64,000 nt of DNA from Silicimonas sp. (GCA_022819605.1 JAJEGW010000080.1:1-64000); one strand, 5' to 3'; positions 36,447-47,561 are shown, counted from the first letter of the stretch. Made by a program: numbers and translations. The notes: generated from the letters alone by a model not told the origin.

Positions 36447-38005
36447 GGACTCGTCTCCCCGGACTCGACTGCCCGGTCAGGCATAGAAAGACCTTGCCCG
36501 ATCTCGAGATCATGGGCACCGCCAAGCATCAAGCCGATTTCTTCCAGGGTCAGACCGTCTGTCTCCCTGGGCTTGCTCAGCCGCCCTTCGTTCAACGCGG
36601 AAAACCGCGTGGAAATCTCCATCAATTCGTCCAAATCCTGGCTGATCACGATGACTGCGGCGCCTTGGCTCGCCAGATCGAGCAATGACTGCCGAATCGC
36701 GGCGGCAGCGGCAGCGTCAAGGCCCCAGGTCGGCTGGTTCACCACCAAAACGTCCGGCTGCTGCAGAATTTCGCGACCGATGACGAATTTCTGCAAGTTT
36801 CCGCCCGACAGCGACCGTGCCACGTTCCCGGCGCCTGGAACCCGGACATCGAACTGCTCGATCACGTGCTCGGCATGCGCGCGCGCCTTGCCCCAGTTGA
36901 CAAATCCGCGACTGACCATGCCCATGCGGCGCCGGCCGGACAGCGCCGCGTTTTCGACCAGGGTCATGTCCGGCGCCGTCGCGTGGCCAAGACGCTCTTC
37001 GGGAGCTGCCAGAACGCCGAGTGCCCGTCGCTCGTTCGGCCCGAACGAGCCGATCGGCCGGTCTCCAAGCAGAATCGAATCCGGCGCGCTGCGCGACTCT
37101 CCAGAAAGGACCGCGAGAAGCTCGTCCTGCCCGTTTCCGGCGACGCCGCCGATCCCGAGAATCTCGCCGTGCCGCACTTCAAGTGAAATGTTCTTCAGTT
37201 CCGTTCCGAACGCAGCACCTGACGCCGCGGTCAGTCCCGCTATCGACAGCGCGACTTCACCTAGCTCATGAGTCGTCGCGGCAGGCAAAGCCAGTTCGCT
37301 CCCCACCATCGTCTCGGCAAGCTCCCGAGCGGACTTCTGGCGAGGATCGCATGACCCTGTCACCTTGCCGTGCCGGAGTATCGTGGCCCAGTCGCACAAG
37401 GTCCTGATTTCCTCGAGCTTGTGGCTGATGTATAAGATGAGCTTCCCTTCGGTGCGCAACCTTTTCAGGGTCTCGAACAGAATCGCCACTTCCTGCGGCG
37501 TAAGAACGCTTGTCGGCTCGTCCATGATCAGGACTTGCGGATCCTGCAGGAGGCACCGGATGATCTCGACCCGCTGCCGCTCGCCGGCCGACAGGGTGCC
37601 GACCAGCCGGTTCGGGTCCAGCGGCAATCCGTAGGTTTCGCTCACGTCACGGATGCGCGTGGCCAGTTCCCGCATCGGCGGCGGCACTTCCATGCCAAGC
37701 GCGACATTCTCGGCAACGTCCAGCGCCTCGAACAGGCTGAAATGCTGGAACACCATTGCAACTCCAGCCTGCCGGGCATCGTGCGGCGATGCCGGAGCGT
37801 AGTCCCGACCGTCGAGCATCATCCGTCCTTCGTCCGGACGCAGGAGACCATACACCGTCTTTACCAGCGTCGACTTGCCGGCACCGTTCTCGCCCAGAAG
37901 CGCATGAACCTCACCTCGACGGGCGGCAAAGCTCACGTCGTCATTTGCCACGACGCCAGGATACGCCTTTCGCAGGCCCTGCACCTCCAGGAGCGGCGTG
38001 CTCAC
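36443..38005 (-). CDS. BMP-type ABC transporter ATP-binding protein (two nucleotide-binding domains)
   Basis: This ATPase of about 520 residues has duplicated domains. The first has Walker A GENGAGKSTLVKTVYG, signature LSAGERQRVEI and Walker B VLIMDEPTSVLTP. The second has a degenerate A-loop (GVAGNGQDELLAVLSGE) and LSGGNLQKFVIGREI, as usual in sugar- and nucleoside-type importers. GTG 38005 gives the normal N terminus (STPLLEVQGLRKAYPG); an in-frame ATG at 38041 is possible. It is the first gene of the importer run ATPase-permease-permease-BMP-AKR-FAD oxidase. Confidence 0.9.
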   Translation of the reverse strand: MSTPLLEVQGLRKAYPGVVANDDVSFAARRGEVHALLGENGAGKSTLVKTVYGLLRPDEGRMMLDGRDYAPASPHDARQAGVAMVFQHFSLFEALDVAENVALGMEVPPPMRELATRIRDVSETYGLPLDPNRLVGTLSAGERQRVEIIRCLLQDPQVLIMDEPTSVLTPQEVAILFETLKRLRTEGKLILYISHKLEEIRTLCDWATILRHGKVTGSCDPRQKSARELAETMVGSELALPAATTHELGEVALSIAGLTAASGAAFGTELKNISLEVRHGEILGIGGVAGNGQDELLAVLSGESRSAPDSILLGDRPIGSFGPNERRALGVLAAPEERLGHATAPDMTLVENAALSGRRRMGMVSRGFVNWGKARAHAEHVIEQFDVRVPGAGNVARSLSGGNLQKFVIGREILQQPDVLVVNQPTWGLDAAAAAAIRQSLLDLASQGAAVIVISQDLDELMEISTRFSALNEGRLSKPRETDGLTLEEIGLMLGGAHDLEIGQGLSMPDRAVESGETSP

Positions 38006-38309
38006 GCGCCTTGCCCCGTCACTGCCTTGCTCCCGGCGCATGCTCCTGCCCCGGCATGCGCCTGACCTTCGCGCAGAGATTGAACGTGTCGGGTGTCATG
38101 CAGCATTGCCTTTCCGGTCCCATTGCCAAATCTGTGGAGGCATTCGAATCGATCCGATTTCCAACGCAGGCACGCCATGGTTTCATTCTGGAAGCCCTGC
38201 CGCATCCACACAAGCACGAATCCGCCCTCCAATCCCGGTACGCCTGAGCCGCACCGGATCACGTTGAATGCGGCAGTAGAGGAAGCCTGAGCGATATTGG
38301 CCAGCGTCC
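38006..38309. other. gap between glpD and the BMP importer operon
   Basis: I see no gene in these 304 bases. It must contain the importer operon's promoter if that operon is independent of glpD, but no convincing hexamers, operator or terminator stem with a U-run were found. Confidence 0.4.
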
Positions 38310-39932
38310 TCACTCGACGGAACGGGGTCGTGTCCCGCCTGCTCCGCCACCCGCCTCCGATTCTGCAGCCTTGATGTAGGCCTCGATCCGCTCAACCCCG
38401 TCCTTGTCGATTCGGAGACCCAGCTTCGTCCGCCGCCAAAGATAGTCTTCTGCAGTCATCACCCATTCGTTGGCAATGGCCCAGTCAAGTTCAAGCGCAG
38501 TGATGGATTCGCCGAGGTCCTGTCCCATGTCATCGAGCGTGCGGACCCCGCTCAGCATCTGTCTCGTTTCGGTGCCGTAAGTGCGAGCAAGCCGTCTCGC
38601 CCAGCCCCTGGTCAGGAATGGGTAGTCTGCCAGCAGTTCCGCGACGAAATCCTCGAATCCGTCAACCGGCAAGTCGCCGCCGGGCAGCGGTACCCCTGCA
38701 GTCCATCCCCGATCCGGACTCCCCAGCAGTGGAGCGATTATGGCAAGTGCCGCTTCGGCAAGCTTGCGGTAGGTCGTGATCTTTCCGCCGTGGACGCTCA
38801 GAAGCGGTGCGCCACCCGCCTCGTCCAGCTTCAGGACATAGCCGCGCGTTGCTGCCGTGGCTGACGTGGCGCCGTCATCATAGAGCGGACGCACTCCGGC
38901 ATATGTCCACACTACGTCATTCTCCGTCAACGGCTTCTTCAGGTATCGCGACGCGAAGTCCAGCAGGTAGCGCATTTCCTTCGCAGTGCAGATGGCAGGC
39001 ACAGACGGGTCGTCATGATCCTCGTCGGTGGTGCCGATCAGGGTAAAGTCGTCTTCATATGGAATCGCGAAGACGATCCGGCCGTCAGTGCCCTGGAAAA
39101 AGTAGCATTTGTCGTGGTTAAAGAGCCGCCGGGTCACGATGTGACTGCCGCGCACCAATCGAACGCGTTCGCGAGTGTTCGCCTGCACGACGTTGCTCAT
39201 GATGTCGTCGACCCACGGACCGCCGGCGTTGACAAGCATCCTTGCGCGAACTTCAAATTCCCTGCCTCCCGCTTCCAGCGTCACCTGCCAGGATCCGCCG
39301 GTGCGCTTGGCCGCAATGACACGCGTGCGGGTCATGATCCGCGCTCCGTATGCGGCCGCGCCGCGTGCGTTCAGAACGACAAGCCGCGCATCCTGAACCC
39401 AGCAATCGGAATACTCGAAGGCCTTGCGAAACTTCGAATCAAGCGGCTGGCCGGCCGGATCGACGTCAAGGTCGAGCGTCGCCGTTCCCTGCAAGATGCG
39501 ACGTCCTCCGAGATGGTCGTAGAGAAAGAGCCCCATCCGGATCAGCCAGGCCGGACGACGGCCCCTCATCCACGGCATTGCGGCAGCAAGCAGTCGCGAA
39601 GCGGGCGTTCCAACCTCGAAGCGCATGTCGTCGTGATAGGGAAGCACGAAGCGCATCGGCCAGGAGATGTGCGGCATGGCACTCAGGAGAACCTCTCGTT
39701 CGGCAAGCGCCTCGCGCACCAGGCCGAACTCGAAATACTCCAGGTATCTCAGGCCGCCATGAAAGAGCTTGGTCGACGCGCCGGACGTGGCCGAGGCGAG
39801 ATCATTCATCTCGGCGAGTCCCACGCTCAGGCCACGTCCCGCCGCGTCGCGCGCGATGCCGCAACCGTTGATGCCGCCGCCGATGATGAAGAGGTCGAAG
39901 GTGGCGGGCTCAGTGCGCGTCTTGCTGTCCAC
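38310..39932 (-). CDS. glpD: aerobic glycerol-3-phosphate dehydrogenase
   Basis: This 540-residue FAD enzyme oxidises glycerol 3-phosphate to dihydroxyacetone phosphate and passes electrons to quinone at the inner membrane. The N terminus has DLFIIGGGINGCGIARDAAG and the GlpD signature SGASTKLFHGGLRYLEYFEF, and later come VNAGGPWVDDI and the C-terminal helical domain. The length matches family members. It starts with GTG, with AGGGA about 8 bases upstream. It is upstream of the BMP importer on the same strand but separated by 304 bases, so co-transcription is uncertain. Confidence 0.93.
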   Translation of the reverse strand: MDSKTRTEPATFDLFIIGGGINGCGIARDAAGRGLSVGLAEMNDLASATSGASTKLFHGGLRYLEYFEFGLVREALAEREVLLSAMPHISWPMRFVLPYHDDMRFEVGTPASRLLAAAMPWMRGRRPAWLIRMGLFLYDHLGGRRILQGTATLDLDVDPAGQPLDSKFRKAFEYSDCWVQDARLVVLNARGAAAYGARIMTRTRVIAAKRTGGSWQVTLEAGGREFEVRARMLVNAGGPWVDDIMSNVVQANTRERVRLVRGSHIVTRRLFNHDKCYFFQGTDGRIVFAIPYEDDFTLIGTTDEDHDDPSVPAICTAKEMRYLLDFASRYLKKPLTENDVVWTYAGVRPLYDDGATSATAATRGYVLKLDEAGGAPLLSVHGGKITTYRKLAEAALAIIAPLLGSPDRGWTAGVPLPGGDLPVDGFEDFVAELLADYPFLTRGWARRLARTYGTETRQMLSGVRTLDDMGQDLGESITALELDWAIANEWVMTAEDYLWRRTKLGLRIDKDGVERIEAYIKAAESEAGGGAGGTRPRSVE

Positions 39933-40229
39933 TGCAATATTCCCTGCTTCGCCTCACCGTGCCGACCCGGCAAGACTCCCGTTGGTCACTCATCCTGATC
40001 GCCACTGCCATGCGCCCGGCCCGGCAGGCTTGTGCACGGTACCGCGCTCTTGGGAAAGATGTGACGTATTTCGGATGCGTTCAATCCTGATCTCCACGAC
40101 GTCGCGTAACGGAATTTGATGGCCGTTTCACCGTTCGGCATGCCTCGCCTGCATTGGCAATCGAGCAGGGAGACCAAGGAGACTAGGGTCGCAGCATCGA
40201 CCTGACAGCGTCAAGGCCTCTGACATTGC
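39933..40229. other. gap between hutC and glpD
   Basis: No gene, and no clear terminator, is visible in these 297 bases. The glpD promoter should be here. Confidence 0.4.
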
Positions 40230-40931
40230 CTAAAGCCGGGTGCGTATCTGGTGACCAGGAGCAAACAGGACCTGAACGACCGTGACGGACTGATCATGAT
40301 CCCAGGTCAGCCTGTCGACCGCAAGCAAAGCGCTCTTCTCCGGACAGTTCAGGTAGTTCGCGTTCTCGGCCGAGGCCGGTTTCGCCGAAAACGAGATCTC
40401 GCCCCTCGTGTAGGGAACATTTTGCAACAACCATTCATTTGCGCTGATGGATCGAAAGTCCTGTTTCAGGGCATCAGGCACATGAACCGCATTTATCCAG
40501 CGATCTTCCAAAGCGTATGGCGCATCATTCGACAGATGCAGGGCCATGACATGCAGCAATTTTTTCTGCACTCCAACGCCAAGAGCTGCGCTTATGTGGG
40601 TTGGCGCGATGCGAACTTCCCGGAGGGCCAGTTGATATCCGTATCGCGCACCGCGGTCTTCGACCTCATGCCTGATCACCGCAATGTTCAGTGTCGCCTT
40701 CGCAACGGGCTGTGCCGCGACACGAGTGCCCGCCTTGCGCCTTCGCTCCAGCAGGCCACCTTCTGCAAGGCTGCGCAACGCGCGATTCACCGTGGTGCGG
40801 GCGCATCCGAATTCCTTGGCAAGCTCGGTTTCGTTCGGGATCAAGTCTCCCGGCTTCCAGTCGCGCGCGTGAATTCGGCGCAAGACCTCCTTTTGCACGC
40901 TTTGCCACGTCTGTGCCGTCTGCACGTTCAT
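40230..40931 (-). CDS. hutC: histidine utilisation repressor HutC (GntR family)
   Basis: This 233-residue GntR/HutC repressor has an N-terminal winged helix (WQSVQKEVLRRIHARDWKPG, then AKEFGCARTTVNRALRSLAE) and a C-terminal UTRA domain that should sense urocanate. ATG 40931 overlaps the hutF stop by four bases, so it is translated after hutF. The frame stays open far upstream inside hutF but has no sequence similarity there. It likely represses both hut arms through the palindrome at 42313 and so autoregulates. Confidence 0.93.
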   Translation of the reverse strand: MNVQTAQTWQSVQKEVLRRIHARDWKPGDLIPNETELAKEFGCARTTVNRALRSLAEGGLLERRRKAGTRVAAQPVAKATLNIAVIRHEVEDRGARYGYQLALREVRIAPTHISAALGVGVQKKLLHVMALHLSNDAPYALEDRWINAVHVPDALKQDFRSISANEWLLQNVPYTRGEISFSAKPASAENANYLNCPEKSALLAVDRLTWDHDQSVTVVQVLFAPGHQIRTRL

Positions 40932-42289
40932 ATGGCACCCTTCAGTGCATCGATGGTTCTCACGTAGTCTGCGACAATTTCGGCTCTTGCGACATGCCTG
41001 CCTTGCCGGACCTTGTGTCGGCCTGCCGACCAGACATCTGAAACCAGCCCGTCGTCGCCGGCGAAAGTCCATGCATCGAGGACGGTGTCCCCGCCGAAGC
41101 CGCGCAGGATCACCGATGTGGTGTCGAGTGCCAGCATGTCGGCCCAGCGGCCGGCTTCCAGGCATCCGGTCCTGCGTCCCGCGGCTTGCGCACCGCCCCG
41201 CAGGACATGCTCGAAGAGACGCCGCCCGGTCGACATCCCTTCCGTTGCGAACGCTGCGCGCGTGTGATCCCGGAGGCGCTGAGAATATTCGAGTGTACGA
41301 AGTTCCTCGCTCAACGCGATGCGAATGTTGCTGTCCGAACCGACGGCAAGGCGTCCTCCCTGACCTGCCCAACGCACGCCGTCGAATATCCCGTCGCCCA
41401 AGCTGCTCTCCGTGATCGGGCACAATCCTGCAACGGCTCCCGTTGCGGCAAGTCGGATCGTCTCTGAAGGCGTCATCTGCGTGCAGTGGATCAGGCACCA
41501 GCGATCATCCAGCGCCATGTGCTCCAGGGCCCACTCTACTGGCCGGGCGCCCCATTGCGCCTGCACCTCCTCGACCTCGGGGATTTGCTCGGCAAGGTGC
41601 ATGTGGATCGGACCGGCCGGGAACTGGTCGGCATAGGCTTTCAAAGTCTCTGATGCGACCGCCCTCAACGAATGCGGGGCCACGCCGATTTGCGCGTCTT
41701 CCGGAAGACCCTTCAACGCGTCTCGTGCTGCATCGTGCAGTCGCCGGAACTGGTCCGGGCCATTTCCGAACCGGACTTGCCCCGGCCCGAGGCCGCGACC
41801 GTCGCATCCGCCGAACTCATATTGCACGGGCAAGAGGCACAAGCCGATTCCGGTCCTGTTCGCCGCAGCAGCGATGCGATCCGACATCTCGCCAATGTTT
41901 TCATACGGCGTGCCTGCAGGCGCATGGTGCAGGTAGTGGAACTCGGCACTGGTACTGTATCCCGCCTCCAGCATCTCCATCTGAACGAACGCTGCAATCG
42001 CCTCCACGTGCTCGGGAGTGAGACGGTCCAGAAAGCGAAACATCAATTCGCGCCACGTCCAGAAGTTGTCCGAGGGGTTTGGCCCGCGCCGTTCGGTGAG
42101 ACCGGCCATCGCGCGCTGAAACGCGTGGCTGTGCACATTCACCGGTGACGGAAGCAGCAAGCCAACACAATGCCCGGCCTTGGAAGCGCCAGCTTCCACG
42201 CCGGCGATGCGGCCGGAGCCATCCACTGTCACCGCCACTTCTGACGCCCAGCCGGACGGCAGCAGCGCCGATTCAGCCCAAATCTGCAT
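40928..42289 (-). CDS. hutF: formimidoylglutamate deiminase HutF
   Basis: This 453-residue amidohydrolase converts N-formimino-L-glutamate to N-formyl-L-glutamate and ammonia. The zinc motif is in SPVNVHSHAFQRAMAGLTER; HFHYLHH-like residues (EFHYLHHAPAGTPY), PHSLRAV, HMHLAEQ and GSDSNIRI follow in the order typical for HutF. ATG 42289 starts the family N terminus, but no clear ribosome-binding site precedes it. It heads the minus-strand arm hutF-hutC. Confidence 0.93.
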   Translation of the reverse strand: MQIWAESALLPSGWASEVAVTVDGSGRIAGVEAGASKAGHCVGLLLPSPVNVHSHAFQRAMAGLTERRGPNPSDNFWTWRELMFRFLDRLTPEHVEAIAAFVQMEMLEAGYSTSAEFHYLHHAPAGTPYENIGEMSDRIAAAANRTGIGLCLLPVQYEFGGCDGRGLGPGQVRFGNGPDQFRRLHDAARDALKGLPEDAQIGVAPHSLRAVASETLKAYADQFPAGPIHMHLAEQIPEVEEVQAQWGARPVEWALEHMALDDRWCLIHCTQMTPSETIRLAATGAVAGLCPITESSLGDGIFDGVRWAGQGGRLAVGSDSNIRIALSEELRTLEYSQRLRDHTRAAFATEGMSTGRRLFEHVLRGGAQAAGRRTGCLEAGRWADMLALDTTSVILRGFGGDTVLDAWTFAGDDGLVSDVWSAGRHKVRQGRHVARAEIVADYVRTIDALKGAI

Positions 42290-42365
42290 TTTATGTCCAC
42301 TTGACATGTTATTATGTATGAACATAAAAGCATGAACAGGTTCCCAAAGCAAGTGAGTAGGTCCG
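42290..42365. promoter_or_regulatory. hut divergent promoter with HutC-type operator
   Basis: This 76-base region separates hutF and hutI. TATGTATGAACATA at 42313-42326 is an inverted repeat (TATGT-N4-ACATA) similar to GntR/HutC operators. For hutI a TTGACA at 42301 is a good -35, with an ATAAAA-like -10 about 17 bases downstream, and the palindrome lies within the spacer, so bound HutC would block RNA polymerase. Confidence 0.65.
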
Positions 42366-43559
42366 ATGCTCCTGATCAATGCCCGCATTGCCACACTGGC
42401 CGACAATGACAGCTACGGGTTGATTGAAGACGGTGCGATCGCGATCAAGGGCGCCCACATCGCGTGGATGGGAGCCCGAACTGACGTGCCTGAAGCCTAT
42501 CATGCTCTTGAGACAAGGGACTTCGGAGGCCGTCTCGTCACGCCCGCCCTGATCGACTGTCATACGCATGTGGTCTTTGGCGGAAACCGCGCAGCCGAGT
42601 TCGAGTTGCGCCTCAACGGCGCAAGCTACGAAGAGGTGGCCAAGGCTGGCGGAGGGATCGTCTCGACCGTGGCAGCGACCCGGGGCGCGAGCGAAGAAGC
42701 GCTGCTTGCGGATGCGCTGACCCGTGTCGACGCGATGATCGCGGAAGGCGTCACGCTGATCGAGGTGAAGTCCGGTTACGGGCTGGACCTGGACAGCGAA
42801 CCGAAGATGCTGCGCGTGGCGCGAGCCATCGCCAATGCGCGCCCGGTGGATGTGTGCACCAGCTATCTCGGTGCCCATGCAACCCCTCCCGAATATCAAG
42901 GCAATCCTGACGCCTACATTGACGACGTTTGCATCCCCGCCCTGCGGGCGGCTCACGCAGAAGGCCTCGTCGACGCGGTGGACGGATTCTGCGAGGGAAT
43001 CGCCTTTGACACGGCGCAGATGGCGCGCGTGTTTGACGTCGCGGCGGGACTGGGCTTGCCTGTCAAGCTGCATGCCGAACAGCTGTCGAATATCGGAGGC
43101 ACGCGACTTGCAGCGCGACACCGTGCGCTTAGCGCGGATCATCTGGAGTACGCCAACGAGGGTGACGCCGAGTCCTTGGCCGCGTCCGGCACGGTTGCGG
43201 TGCTGTTGCCCGGTGCATTCTACACGCTGCACGAAACGCAAGTGCCGCCGATCCAGGCGTTCCGAGATCACCATGTGCCGATGGCCTTGGCAACGGACTG
43301 CAACCCGGGTTCGTCACCCATGACGTCGCCGCTTCTGGCCTTGAAAATGGGCAGCACGCTATTCCGGATGACGCCGCTTGAGGCGCTATTGGGCATGACT
43401 GCACATGCCGCCAAGGCGCTGGGTGTGGAGGACCGGGGAAGGATTGTCCCGGGAATGCGCGCCGATCTGTGCGTTTGGGACATCGCACACCCGGCGGAGC
43501 TGGCCTATCGCATCGGGTTCAATCCCCTGCACGCGCGCATCTTTGCGGGAAAGCAATGA
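42366..43559 (+). CDS. hutI: imidazolonepropionase HutI
   Basis: This 397-residue amidohydrolase opens the imidazolone ring to give formimidoylglutamate. The metal motif is in [20 protein letters not shown], and [25 protein letters not shown] and [11 protein letters not shown] follow in the expected places. It is the first gene of the hutI-hutH-hutG-hutU arm and overlaps hutH by four bases. Confidence 0.96.
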   Translation: MLLINARIATLADNDSYGLIEDGAIAIKGAHIAWMGARTDVPEAYHALETRDFGGRLVTPALIDCHTHVVFGGNRAAEFELRLNGASYEEVAKAGGGIVSTVAATRGASEEALLADALTRVDAMIAEGVTLIEVKSGYGLDLDSEPKMLRVARAIANARPVDVCTSYLGAHATPPEYQGNPDAYIDDVCIPALRAAHAEGLVDAVDGFCEGIAFDTAQMARVFDVAAGLGLPVKLHAEQLSNIGGTRLAARHRALSADHLEYANEGDAESLAASGTVAVLLPGAFYTLHETQVPPIQAFRDHHVPMALATDCNPGSSPMTSPLLALKMGSTLFRMTPLEALLGMTAHAAKALGVEDRGRIVPGMRADLCVWDIAHPAELAYRIGFNPLHARIFAGKQ

Positions 43560-45097
43560 CAGTCGTTCTGGACCCGGGTGCGACAACTCTTGCCCAGTTG
43601 AACGACATCTGGGCTGCGCAGCGTTCGGTTCGGCTGAACTCGTCTGCCTGTCCCGCAATCGAGGCCGCGGCGAGAATGGTCGCGCAAGCCGCCGCCGGCA
43701 GCGACCCCGTCTATGGAGTCAACACCGGCTTCGGGAAGCTCGCGAGCGTCAAGATCGCGGCAGCAGACACGAGCAGTCTTCAGCGGAACCTGGTCCTGTC
43801 CCACTGCTGTGGCGTCGGAGAGTCCCTGGATGTGGCGACGACCCGTCTGATGATGGTGCTGAAGCTTCTGTCGCTCGGACGCGGTGCGTCGGGAGTGGCG
43901 CTGTCAACCGTATCCCTGATCGAGGACATGCTTGATGCGGGCGTGACACCCGTCATTCCGGTTCAGGGGTCGGTCGGTGCGTCCGGCGACCTTGCACCTC
44001 TCGCCCATATGGCCGCGGCGATGATTGGCGAAGGCGAAGCTGTCCTGGACGATGCCCGGATGCCCGCCCGCGATGCATTCGAGAAGGCAGGTCTGTCTCC
44101 GATCGTTCTTGGCGCGAAAGAAGGCCTGGCCCTGATCAACGGCACCCAGTTCTCGACCGCCTGTGCCTTGGCGGGCCTGTGGGGTGCCTGGCAGAATGCC
44201 GCGACGGCCGTTGTGACCGGTGCATTGTCAACCGACGCGATCATGGGCTCAACCGCGCCCTTGCACCCGGCGATCCACGCCCTGCGCGGACATGCCGGAC
44301 AATTTGCAGTGGCCGAAGCGCAGCGCAGCCTGATGCAAGGATCCGAGATCCGCGAAAGCCATCGCGTCGGCGACACAAGGGTGCAGGATCCCTATTGCAT
44401 CCGCTGCCAACCGCAAGTCACGGGTGCGGCCATGGACTTGCTCCATGCCGCAGGCCGCACTCTTGAAATCGAAGCCAATGCAGTCACCGACAATCCGCTT
44501 GTCCTTGCCGAGGACGGAGTGATCGTCTCGGGCGGGAACTTCCATGCCGAGCCGGTCGGCTTCGCCGCCGATCAAATCGCGCTCGCGGTGTCGGAGATCG
44601 GCGCGATCGCCCAGCGACGCGTCGCCTTGATGGTCGATCCTACGCTGTCCTTTGACTTGCCGCCTTTCCTGACGCCGGATCCAGGCCTGAATTCCGGCCT
44701 GATGATTGCCGAAGTGGCAACGGCGGCCTTGATGAGCGAAAACAAGCACCTCGCCAATCCGTGCACCACCGACAGCACGCCAACCTCGGCGAACCAGGAG
44801 GATCACGTCAGCATGGCCGCCCATGGGGCGCGGCGGCTCGAACGGATGAACGCAAACCTGAACGTGATCCTCGGCGTTGAGGCCATGTGCGCCGCGCAGG
44901 GAATCGAGTTCCGCGCCCCGCTGAAGACAAGCGCCGCGCTGGCGCAAGTCCTGCAATCGTTGCGCACCAGGGTGCCGACGGTGACCGAAGACCGGTACAT
45001 GGCGCCATCCCTGGAATCCGCTGCCTGGCTCGTCGCGAGCGGATCGCTGACCGATGCCGTGGACCTGCCCCCCTACGTGCAGGGGTCGCGGGCATGA
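43556..45097 (+). CDS. hutH: histidine ammonia-lyase HutH
   Basis: This 513-residue enzyme converts histidine to urocanate and ammonia. The Ala-Ser-Gly triad that forms the MIO cofactor is in [20 protein letters not shown], and [16 protein letters not shown] and [15 protein letters not shown] are family hallmarks. ATG 43556 lies in the ATGA overlap with hutI; longer in-frame starts inside hutI are not supported. It is the first catabolic step of the pathway. Confidence 0.97.
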   Translation: MTVVLDPGATTLAQLNDIWAAQRSVRLNSSACPAIEAAARMVAQAAAGSDPVYGVNTGFGKLASVKIAAADTSSLQRNLVLSHCCGVGESLDVATTRLMMVLKLLSLGRGASGVALSTVSLIEDMLDAGVTPVIPVQGSVGASGDLAPLAHMAAAMIGEGEAVLDDARMPARDAFEKAGLSPIVLGAKEGLALINGTQFSTACALAGLWGAWQNAATAVVTGALSTDAIMGSTAPLHPAIHALRGHAGQFAVAEAQRSLMQGSEIRESHRVGDTRVQDPYCIRCQPQVTGAAMDLLHAAGRTLEIEANAVTDNPLVLAEDGVIVSGGNFHAEPVGFAADQIALAVSEIGAIAQRRVALMVDPTLSFDLPPFLTPDPGLNSGLMIAEVATAALMSENKHLANPCTTDSTPTSANQEDHVSMAAHGARRLERMNANLNVILGVEAMCAAQGIEFRAPLKTSAALAQVLQSLRTRVPTVTEDRYMAPSLESAAWLVASGSLTDAVDLPPYVQGSRA

Positions 45098-45894
45098 CGC
45101 CTGTTGAGGTCGTGCCCGGCACCGGCCCCGTTGTATTGGGGATTCCCCATGCGGGAACCCACGTGCCAGACGAGATCAGGGCGTGCCTTAACGAGCGAGG
45201 ACGTGCCTTGGCGGATACAGACTGGCATATCGATCGGCTCTATGCCGATCTGTTGCCAGGCGTGACGACCGTTCGGGCAACCTTTCACCGCTATGTAATT
45301 GACGCCAACCGCGATCCGTCGGGGGCGAGCCTGTACCCGGGCCAGAACACCACGGCACTTGTACCGCTGACGGATTTCGACGGGCATGACATCTGGGACA
45401 CGCCACCGACCGCGACCGATGTCGAAGCCCGCCGCGCAAGCTGTCACACGCCCTATCACGAAGCGCTGCAGGCCGAACTGGATCGCGTACGGAAATTGCA
45501 TGGAGTGGCGATCCTCTACGATTGCCACTCGATCCGGTCCCGGATTCCGTTCCTCTTTGACGGCACGCTGCCTGACTTCAACATCGGAACCAATCTGGGC
45601 GCCACCTGTGCGGCGATGCTGCAAGACGTCGTCTCGCGGACTTGCGAGGACGCGCCCGGCTACAGCACCATCTTGAACGGGCGCTTCAAGGGCGGCTGGA
45701 CCACGCGGCACTATGGCCGCCCGGACGCGGGCTGCCACGCGATCCAGATGGAACTGGCGCAATCGACCTACCTGACGGATGAAGTCCCGCCGTGGTCCTA
45801 CGACACCGGCAAGGCCGATCGCTTGCGATCCTGCCTGAAGGCAGTCCTGACAACCTTGGCCGACATGGCCCCCAGCCTTGGAGCAGATCGATGA
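45094..45894 (+). CDS. hutG: N-formylglutamate deformylase HutG
   Basis: This 266-residue N-formylglutamate amidohydrolase releases formate and glutamate. The metal-binding residues are in [27 protein letters not shown] and [14 protein letters not shown]. It belongs to the HutF-dependent N-formylglutamate type of HutG, unrelated to the arginase-like formiminoglutamase. It overlaps hutH and hutU by four bases each. Its presence together with HutF defines the five-step pathway. Confidence 0.94.
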   Translation: MTPVEVVPGTGPVVLGIPHAGTHVPDEIRACLNERGRALADTDWHIDRLYADLLPGVTTVRATFHRYVIDANRDPSGASLYPGQNTTALVPLTDFDGHDIWDTPPTATDVEARRASCHTPYHEALQAELDRVRKLHGVAILYDCHSIRSRIPFLFDGTLPDFNIGTNLGATCAAMLQDVVSRTCEDAPGYSTILNGRFKGGWTTRHYGRPDAGCHAIQMELAQSTYLTDEVPPWSYDTGKADRLRSCLKAVLTTLADMAPSLGADR

Positions 45895-47561
45895 CCGACC
45901 CACGACACAACATCCGCGACGTCTTTCCCCCGACGGGTTCCGAGATAAGCGCAAAGAGCTGGCTGACCGAGGCACCGATGCGAATGCTGATGAACAACCT
46001 GCACCCGGACGTTGCCGAAAACCCGCATGAGCTGGTGGTTTATGGCGGCATCGGCCGTGCCGCACGCACATGGGCCGATTTCGACGCGATTGTTGCGGCA
46101 CTTCAAGGGCTGGAGGACACGGAAACCCTGCTTGTGCAATCCGGCAAGCCGGTGGGCATCTTCAGCACCCACAAGGATGCGCCGCGTGTCCTGATCGCCA
46201 ATTCGAACCTCGTCCCCAACTGGGCCAACTGGAACCATTTCAACGAACTCGACAGGAAAGGCTTGGCCATGTACGGCCAGATGACTGCCGGATCCTGGAT
46301 CTACATTGGCACGCAAGGCATCGTGCAGGGCACCTACGAGACGTTCATGGAGGCGGGCCGTCAGCACTATGGCGGCAGCCTGAACGGTCGCTGGATACTG
46401 ACCAGTGGCCTTGGCGGCATGGGCGGCGCGCAGCCTCTGGCGGCGGTCATGGCCGGGGCCTGCTGCCTTGCCGTCGAATGCGACGAAACCCGCGCCGATT
46501 TCCGTTTGCGCACCCGGTATGTCGACGAGAAGACCCATTCGCTCGACGAGGCGCTGGAGATGATCGAGCGCTGGACGGGCGCAGGTGAAGCAAAGTCCGT
46601 GGCCGTAATAGGCAACGCGGCGGATGTGATCCCGGAACTGGCCAGTCGCGGGGTTCGGCCCGACATCGTAACCGACCAGACCTCTGCCCATGATCCGATC
46701 CACGGTTACCTGCCGCAAGGTTGGAGCGTGGCGGATTGGCGCGCAATGCAGGAAAGCGACCCGAAGGCGGTGGAGAAAGCCGCCCGTGCCTCGATGAAGG
46801 TGCATGTCGCCGCGATGGTGGACTTCTGGAACCGGGGCGTGCCGACTCTGGACTACGGCAACAACATCCGGCAAGTGGCCCAGGAAGAGGGCCTGGAAAA
46901 TGCCTTCGCGTTCCCAGGATTCGTACCCGCCTACATTCGCCCGCTTTTCTGCCGGGGCGTCGGCCCATTTCGCTGGTGCGCGTTGTCGGGAGATCCAGAA
47001 GACATCTACAGGACCGATGCCAAGGTGAAAGAGCTGATCGAGGATCCGCACTTGCACAACTGGCTCGACATGGCCCGGGAGCGGATTTCCTTCCAGGGGC
47101 TGCCGGCGCGAATCTGCTGGGTGGGCCTGGGACAGCGGCACACGCTCGGGCTTGCCTTCAACGAAATGGTGAGGTCCGGCGAGTTGTCGGCCCCGGTCGT
47201 CATTGGTCGTGATCATCTGGACAGCGGTTCGGTTGCGTCTCCCAATCGCGAAACCGAAGCCATGAAGGATGGCTCGGATGCCGTGTCCGACTGGCCCTTG
47301 CTGAACGCGATGCTGAACGTTGCAAGCGGAGCCACTTGGGTGTCGCTGCATCACGGCGGCGGAGTCGGCATGGGATTCAGCCAGCATTCCGGCATGGTCA
47401 TCTGCTGTGACGGTACGGAAGATGCCGACCGCCGCATCGCAAACGTCCTTTGGAACGATCCCGCCTCGGGGGTCATGCGGCACGCAGATGCGGGCTACGA
47501 AATTGCTCTGGAATGCGCCCGCGCGCAGGGACTGAATTTGCCCGGAATTCTGGGAGCTTGA
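45891..47561 (+). CDS. hutU: urocanate hydratase HutU
   Basis: This 556-residue NAD-dependent urocanase hydrates urocanate to imidazolonepropionate. The typical N terminus leads to [30 protein letters not shown], and [20 protein letters not shown] (NAD-binding region). The C-terminal [20 protein letters not shown] contains the conserved Cys-region residues. ATG 45891 overlaps the hutG stop. It ends the arm. A 193-base gap follows before the convergent DddP-like gene. Confidence 0.97.
   Translation: MTDPRHNIRDVFPPTGSEISAKSWLTEAPMRMLMNNLHPDVAENPHELVVYGGIGRAARTWADFDAIVAALQGLEDTETLLVQSGKPVGIFSTHKDAPRVLIANSNLVPNWANWNHFNELDRKGLAMYGQMTAGSWIYIGTQGIVQGTYETFMEAGRQHYGGSLNGRWILTSGLGGMGGAQPLAAVMAGACCLAVECDETRADFRLRTRYVDEKTHSLDEALEMIERWTGAGEAKSVAVIGNAADVIPELASRGVRPDIVTDQTSAHDPIHGYLPQGWSVADWRAMQESDPKAVEKAARASMKVHVAAMVDFWNRGVPTLDYGNNIRQVAQEEGLENAFAFPGFVPAYIRPLFCRGVGPFRWCALSGDPEDIYRTDAKVKELIEDPHLHNWLDMARERISFQGLPARICWVGLGQRHTLGLAFNEMVRSGELSAPVVIGRDHLDSGSVASPNRETEAMKDGSDAVSDWPLLNAMLNVASGATWVSLHHGGGVGMGFSQHSGMVICCDGTEDADRRIANVLWNDPASGVMRHADAGYEIALECARAQGLNLPGILGA

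Noticed and set aside
38310..39932. glpD as part of the BMP importer operon
   Set aside because: The genes are on the same strand, but 304 bases separate them and no functional link is evident, so I kept them apart.
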